DNA of 11,299 nt. Origin: CAIMMJ01 sp037131955 (GTDB lineage: Bacteria > Bacteroidota > Bacteroidia > UBA4408). Each line of letters opens with the position of its first letter. The first letter of the stretch is position 1. A program made the position numbers and the translations under genes. The notes beneath the pieces were generated by a model. It saw only the letters and a program-made list of their open reading frames with translations. It was not told the origin of the DNA and did no database searches. Positions 7,295 to 11,299 of this stretch are shown here, piece after piece. The DNA is taken from positions 1 through 11,299 of the forward strand of contig JBAXQC010000084.1 of NCBI GenBank assembly GCA_037131955.1, read 5' to 3'.

Positions 7295-8584
7295 TTATCC
7301 ATTCATTAAGTTTTCTATTTCTTCCGTTTCTATTGCAATATCAGCCATTAAATCAATTGGACTATTTCCTGAAACTAAAATATCATTTTCAATCCTAATT
7401 CCTAAACCCTCCTCAGGAATGTAAATACCAGGTTCACAAGTAAACACCATTCCATCTTCAAACGCTCTATACTTATTGCCAACATCATGAACATCTAAAC
7501 CTAAAAAATGAGAGGTGCCATGCATGAAATATTTTTTATACAAAGGAGCATTAGTGTTCTGCTTCTTAATATCCTCCATATCCAGTAGTCCTAAGTTGAC
7601 CAACTCTTCCTCCATAAAAACACCAACTTGTTTGTGATAATCGTCCCAATTATTTCCAACAATCAAAGAAGCTTTTGCCTTTTTCATTACTGTTAAAACA
7701 GAATTGTACACATCTTTTTGACGTTTACTAAATTTCCCATTAACAGGTAGGCACCTCGTTAAATCTGAAGCATAATTTGCATATTCTGCAGCAACATCTA
7801 AAAGAATTACATCGCCATCTTTGCATTGCTGGTTATTTTGTGTGTAATGCAAAACACAGGCATTTTTTCCACTAGCAATTATTGGCCCGTAAGCAAAACC
7901 ATTGCTTTTGTTTCTAATAAATTCATGTATTAACTCCGCTTCAATTTCATATTCCCATACACCTGGCTTAATAAATTTAGCAATTCTATCAAATCCCTTT
8001 TTGGTAATGCCACATGCCAGTTTTATTAAATCAATTTCCAAAGTACTTTTTATTGCCCTAAGTTCATGCATAATTGGAGCAACTCTTTCATAAATATGAA
8101 GTGGGTATGTTTTTTTACACCAATCTAAAAAGCGTTTGTCTCTTGTTTCCACTTCTATAATTGCTCTTGTATGTTCATTTGTATTTAAATAAACATGCGA
8201 TGCTTCACACATCAATCCATGAAAAACAGACTCAAATTGACTGAGCCAGTAAATTTTAGAAATCCCAGAACTGGCCTCAGCTTCTTGTTTGGTATATTTA
8301 TGTCCCTCCCAAATTGCAATATGGTCGTTTGTTTCTTTTAAAAACAGTACTTCCTTATGTCCTTCCATTTTTGCATCAGGAAATATTACAAGTATGCTTT
8401 CTTCTTGATCGATACCACATAGATAAAATAAATCAGCATTTTGTTTAAATCCCATGTGACCATCGGCATTTGTTGGCATTACATCATTAGAATTAAAAAT
8501 AGCAATTGAATTTGGTTTTAATTTATTCGAAAACCTTTTTCTATTTTCAATGAATAACTCCTTGGATATGGATTGATATTTCAT
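7295..8584 (-). CDS. pepP: Xaa-Pro aminopeptidase (aminopeptidase P, M24B family)
   Basis: This cytoplasmic metallopeptidase removes an N-terminal residue that precedes proline. With the start used here it has 429 residues, close to the 441 of E. coli PepP. An N-terminal creatinase-like domain (about 1-170) precedes the pita-bread catalytic domain. All five metal ligands are visible: D263 (LLDVAAEY), D274 (SDLTR), H359 (HGTSHFLGLDVHD), E384 (CEPG) and E399 (RIEND). H355 and H366 of the substrate site are also kept. A longer frame opens at 8617, but its 11 extra residues (hydrophobic, not conserved in my recall) would cover a -7-like element at 8603-8610. I therefore prefer the ATG at 8584, giving MKYQSISKELF. 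It converges on gldN and diverges from comM, and appears unrelated to secretion. Confidence 0.93.
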   Translation of the reverse strand: MKYQSISKELFIENRKRFSNKLKPNSIAIFNSNDVMPTNADGHMGFKQNADLFYLCGIDQEESILVIFPDAKMEGHKEVLFLKETNDHIAIWEGHKYTKQEAEASSGISKIYWLSQFESVFHGLMCEASHVYLNTNEHTRAIIEVETRDKRFLDWCKKTYPLHIYERVAPIMHELRAIKSTLEIDLIKLACGITKKGFDRIAKFIKPGVWEYEIEAELIHEFIRNKSNGFAYGPIIASGKNACVLHYTQNNQQCKDGDVILLDVAAEYANYASDLTRCLPVNGKFSKRQKDVYNSVLTVMKKAKASLIVGNNWDDYHKQVGVFMEEELVNLGLLDMEDIKKQNTNAPLYKKYFMHGTSHFLGLDVHDVGNKYRAFEDGMVFTCEPGIYIPEEGLGIRIENDILVSGNSPIDLMADIAIETEEIENLMNG

Positions 8585-8602
8585 AATTGATAATTTTAAA
8601 AA

Positions 8603-8610
8603 CAAAGTTA
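8603..8610 (-). promoter_or_regulatory. candidate -7 element for the aminopeptidase gene
   Basis: Read on the minus strand, this is TAACTTTG, an exact match to TAnnTTTG. Nineteen bases upstream lies TTTA (8630-8633), one base off the TTTG -33 box. The element ends 18 nt before the ATG at 8584, the same kind of short leader seen for comM, and it lies inside the alternative longer reading frame. Confidence 0.5.
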
Positions 8611-8659
8611 GTTTCATTCTTACAATAATTAAATTTTTTTAAAACATTGTTGTTCTTAT

Positions 8660-8690
8660 TTTGAATCAAAAATTTAAAAAACTATTTTTG
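8660..8690 (+). promoter_or_regulatory. Bacteroidota sigma-A type promoter of comM
   Basis: TTTG at 8660-8663 and TATTTTTG at 8683-8690 are separated by exactly 19 bp. This matches the Bacteroidota consensus TTTG-N19-TAnnTTTG in every fixed base. The transcript should start a few bases after 8690, leaving a leader of roughly 15 nt before the ATG at 8710. Confidence 0.75.
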
Positions 8691-8693
8691 ATT
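8664..8693. repeat. 10-bp inverted repeat over the comM promoter
   Basis: AATCAAAAAT (8664-8673) is repeated in perfect inverse as ATTTTTGATT (8684-8693), with a 10-nt spacer. The arms are 20 bp apart centre to centre, about two helical turns. The left arm abuts the -33 box and the right arm covers most of the -7 box. The position suits an operator for a dimeric regulator, although the region is very AT-rich and chance is possible. Confidence 0.45.
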
Positions 8694-8709
8694 TTGATAA
8701 AATTTAAAA

Positions 8710-10248
8710 ATGCTTGTAAAAACCTTTGGGAGTGCAGTTTATGGTATACACGCTACAACAATAACTATAGAAGTAAATTTAGAAACTGGAGTTAAATTTT
8801 TTTTAGTAGGATTACCTGATAATGCAGTAAAAGAAAGCTATTTGAGGGTTATGGCTGCTGTAAAAAATATAGGATTTAGATTCCCGGGTAAAAGAATTAC
8901 AGTAAACATGGCACCTGCTGATATTAGAAAAGAAGGATCTGCCTACGATTTACCCATTGCAATTGGAATTTTGGCTGGTTCTGAACAGGTTGCTGAAGAT
9001 AAGATAAGTAAGTATATTATTATGGGAGAGCTTTCTTTGGATGGTGGACTGCAACCAATTAAGGGAGCCTTACCAATAGCATTGCAAGCTAAAAAAGAAG
9101 GATTTGAAGGGATAATACTGCCGATACAAAATGCCAGAGAAGCAGCAATTGTGGAGGATTTTAAAGTTATTGGTGCAAGTTCATTATTAGATGTAATAAA
9201 ATTTTTAAACAATGAAGAAGATATTACTCCAACTTTTGTGAATGCTAAAGAGGAATTTTATTCCAAATTAAAAGATACTGAATACGATTTTGCAGATGTA
9301 AAAGGACAAGAAAATATAAAACGTGCCCTAGAAATTGCAGCCGCTGGCGGTCATAATGTAATTCTTATTGGACCACCTGGAGCTGGAAAAACGATGCTTG
9401 CAAAGCGCTTACCAACAATTTTACCACCCTTAACATTGCAAGAAGCATTAGAAACAACAAAAATACACAGTGTTGCTGGTAAAATGCAAAACAATTCGTC
9501 TTTAATAACGGTTAGACCTTTCCGAAGCCCACATCATACAATAAGTGATGTTGCATTGGTGGGTGGTGGTGGATTTCCACAACCCGGTGAAATATCATTG
9601 GCACATCATGGCGTATTGTTTTTAGATGAATTACCAGAATTTAAAAGAACAGTTTTAGAGGTAATGCGTCAACCATTAGAGGATAGAGTTGTAACAATTT
9701 CTAGAGCTAAATTTTCTATTGAATATCCTGCAAGTTTTATGTTAGTGGCATCTATGAATCCTTGTCCGTGTGGATTCTACAATCATCCTGAAAAGGAATG
9801 TGTTTGCCCACCCGGAACAGTTCAAAAATATTTGAATAGAATTTCTGGACCTCTTTTAGACAGAATTGACTTGCATGTTGAAGTTACTCCAGTTTCGTTT
9901 AGTGAATTAACTAAAACCCAAAAAAGTGAAAGAAGTGAATCTGTAAGAGAAAGGGTAATTGCCGCAAGAAATCTTCAACTGGATAGATTTAGCAATGAAG
10001 AGGGTGTTTTTAGTAATGCCCAAATGGGTGCTCAATTGCTGCAAAAGATTTCTACAATTGACGAAGCTGGAAAGTCTTTGCTGAATGTTGCAATGAAAAA
10101 ACTGGGTTTGTCTGCAAGAGCATACGATAGAATTTTAAAAGTAGCCCGAACAATAGCTGATTTAGAAAGCAGTGTAAAAATTGAAACACATCACCTAGCA
10201 GAAGCTATTCAATATAGAAGTTTAGATAGAGAAGGCTGGGCAGGATAA
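8710..10248 (+). CDS. comM: YifB/ComM family Mg-chelatase-like AAA+ ATPase
   Basis: The 512-residue protein has the usual three-part layout. A ChlI/Lon-protease-like N-terminal domain (about 1-170, with VGLPDNAVKES and GSAYDLPIAIG) comes first, then the AAA+ module, then a C-terminal Mg-chelatase domain. Motifs are Walker A GPPGAGKT (221-228), PFRSPHHTIS (270-279), Walker B VLFLDE (302-307), sensor N350 and the LLDRID arginine (R385). A SARAYDRILKVARTIADLE block lies near the end. Four cysteines (C352, C354, C364, C366) form the conserved presumed zinc-binding insertion. In Vibrio cholerae ComM is a hexameric branch-migration helicase that extends integration of transformed DNA. The family is also widespread in bacteria not known to be competent, so transformation here is not implied. 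The ATG at 8710 sits about 20 nt after a perfect promoter, which supports this start. Confidence 0.93.
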   Translation: MLVKTFGSAVYGIHATTITIEVNLETGVKFFLVGLPDNAVKESYLRVMAAVKNIGFRFPGKRITVNMAPADIRKEGSAYDLPIAIGILAGSEQVAEDKISKYIIMGELSLDGGLQPIKGALPIALQAKKEGFEGIILPIQNAREAAIVEDFKVIGASSLLDVIKFLNNEEDITPTFVNAKEEFYSKLKDTEYDFADVKGQENIKRALEIAAAGGHNVILIGPPGAGKTMLAKRLPTILPPLTLQEALETTKIHSVAGKMQNNSSLITVRPFRSPHHTISDVALVGGGGFPQPGEISLAHHGVLFLDELPEFKRTVLEVMRQPLEDRVVTISRAKFSIEYPASFMLVASMNPCPCGFYNHPEKECVCPPGTVQKYLNRISGPLLDRIDLHVEVTPVSFSELTKTQKSERSESVRERVIAARNLQLDRFSNEEGVFSNAQMGAQLLQKISTIDEAGKSLLNVAMKKLGLSARAYDRILKVARTIADLESSVKIETHHLAEAIQYRSLDREGWAG

Positions 10249-10255
10249 AAATTCT

Positions 10256-10263
10256 TATTTTTG
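10256..10263 (+). promoter_or_regulatory. candidate -7 element upstream of trhO
   Basis: TATTTTTG matches TAnnTTTG exactly and is identical to the comM -7 box. It ends 14 nt before the trhO start, leaving a very short leader. No -33 TTTG is present at 19 bp (that position lies inside the end of comM), so the gene may instead be read through from comM. Confidence 0.4.
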
Positions 10264-10277
10264 CAAAAATGTGAGCC

Positions 10278-11299
10278 ATGTTTTTGTACAACAGAGTAAA
10301 TAAAGAAGAACTAAAAAAGAAAATAGCCGAAGACACTACGCAGCGAACAACTCTATCTTTTTACAAGTATGTTATCATTGAAAATCCGGAGGAATTAAGA
10401 GATATTTTTTTTTATGATTGGAGTATTCTAGGTGTGCTTGGAAGAATTTATTTGGCAAAAGAAGGCATAAATGCTCAATTATCTTTGCCATCAGAAAAAT
10501 TTGATTTATTTAAAGAACAGTTATACGCAGACAAAAGATTTACAGATGTTCCATTTAAAATTGCAGTAGAAGACGACGGTAAATCATTTTATAAGTTAGC
10601 CATTAAAGTAAGAGATAAAATTGTTGCCGATGGTTTAGATGATGGTAATTTTGATGTTACAAATGTAGGGAAACACCTCTCTGCAAAGGAGTTTAATGAG
10701 GCGCTGGAAATGCCAGAAACAATTGTAGTGGACATGCGAAATCATTACGAAAGTGAAGTGGGTCATTTTGAAGGAGCTATTTGCCCCGACGCCGATACCT
10801 TTAGAGATGAATTACCCATGGTATTAAATATGTTGGAGGATAAAAAGGATAAAAAATTATTGTTGTATTGCACGGGTGGTATACGATGCGAAAAAGCTAG
10901 TGCTTATTTTAAACACCATGGTTTTGAAGATGTAAATCAGTTGCACGGCGGAATTATAGACTATGCAAGGCAAATAAAAGAACAAGGTTTAGAAACCAAA
11001 TTTAAAGGTAAGAATTTTGTATTTGATGAACGTTTAGGAGAAAGAATTTCAGAAGAAATAATTAGCAAGTGTCATCAATGTGGAGAGCCTTGCGATGATC
11101 ATACAAATTGTGCGAATTTTGAATGTCATCTTTTGTTTATTCAATGTACAAAATGTGCAGAAAAAATGGAAGGATGTTGCACTCAAGAATGTATTGATGT
11201 GATTCATTTGCCTATCGACAAACAAAGAGAAATTAGAAAAGGGCCTAAAAAAGAAGATGCTAGGAATGTATACAAAAGCAGATTAAGGCCCAATCTTTC
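10278..11299 (+). CDS. trhO: tRNA uridine(34) hydroxylase TrhO (YceA-type rhodanese), 3' end cut off
   Basis: The visible 340 residues run off the right edge, probably only a few residues short of the end (E. coli TrhO has 350). TrhO makes 5-hydroxyuridine at position 34 of certain tRNAs in an oxygen-dependent reaction. An N-terminal acylphosphatase-like domain (about 25-125, with GRIYLAKEGINAQLS) precedes the rhodanese domain (about 130-235). The active loop is YCTGGIRCEKAS, with presumed catalytic C198. The C-terminal Cys/His-rich region (about 265-305) starts with CHQCGEPCDDHTNC and continues through FIQCTKCAEKMEGCC, as in E. coli. FKGKNFVFDERLGERISEEI just before it is a family hallmark. 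The start is forced: an in-frame TGA lies at 10272-10274, two codons before the ATG. It follows comM by 29 bp in the same direction. The family assignment is certain. Confidence 0.95.
   Translation, partial: MFLYNRVNKEELKKKIAEDTTQRTTLSFYKYVIIENPEELRDIFFYDWSILGVLGRIYLAKEGINAQLSLPSEKFDLFKEQLYADKRFTDVPFKIAVEDDGKSFYKLAIKVRDKIVADGLDDGNFDVTNVGKHLSAKEFNEALEMPETIVVDMRNHYESEVGHFEGAICPDADTFRDELPMVLNMLEDKKDKKLLLYCTGGIRCEKASAYFKHHGFEDVNQLHGGIIDYARQIKEQGLETKFKGKNFVFDERLGERISEEIISKCHQCGEPCDDHTNCANFECHLLFIQCTKCAEKMEGCCTQECIDVIHLPIDKQREIRKGPKKEDARNVYKSRLRPNL

Noticed and set aside
8943..9212. 89-codon minus-strand frame inside comM
   Set aside because: It is antisense to the conserved ChlI-like domain and appears to be a compositional shadow.
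8710..10248. Magnesium chelatase for chlorophyll synthesis
   Set aside because: The ChlI-like N-terminal domain, four-Cys insertion and C-terminal block are those of YifB/ComM, and no pigment gene is nearby.

Overview
The window is AT-rich and belongs to a member of the Bacteroidota. Four things show this: a complete type IX secretion (T9SS)/gliding core cluster, a perfect Bacteroidota-type promoter (TTTG-N19-TAnnTTTG), mostly absent Shine-Dalgarno sequences, and housekeeping genes typical of the phylum. A porP-like gene in front of gldKLMN, with an arginase-like gene and a probable topA end before that, suggests a flavobacterial or chitinophagal lineage. I cannot name a genus from the sequence.

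Region 1 (1-1223): the last codons of a gene with a Lys-rich tail, probably DNA topoisomerase I. An arginase-fold protein follows after a 3-nt gap. It would be auto-annotated as formimidoylglutamase, but three of its six expected manganese ligands are replaced.

Region 2 (1224-7276): a co-directional cluster of PorP/SprF-type outer membrane protein, GldK lipoprotein, GldL, GldM and GldN, closed by a strong terminator. GldL (two membrane helices) and GldM (one helix and a long periplasmic arm) form the proton-driven inner-membrane motor. GldK and GldN form the periplasmic ring on the outer membrane, and PorP/SprF is an outer membrane partner. Together they energise and build the secretion/gliding machine.

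Region 3 (7277-11299): housekeeping genes. An M24B Xaa-Pro aminopeptidase lies on the minus strand and converges on gldN, sharing the bidirectional terminator. A YifB/ComM AAA+ ATPase diverges from it across a 125-bp promoter region, which carries the perfect promoter and an overlapping 10-bp inverted repeat. Last is trhO, an oxygen-dependent tRNA U34 hydroxylase of the rhodanese family, cut by the window edge shortly before its expected end.

I see no mobile element, CRISPR array, tRNA or rRNA. No stretch over 300 bases lacks a gene; the longest gap is 175 bp (1224-1398). I found no wholly new system. The points most worth a second look are the metal-ligand-depleted arginase homologue at the T9SS locus, the His-rich linker in the GldL motor protein, and the operator-like repeat over the comM promoter.
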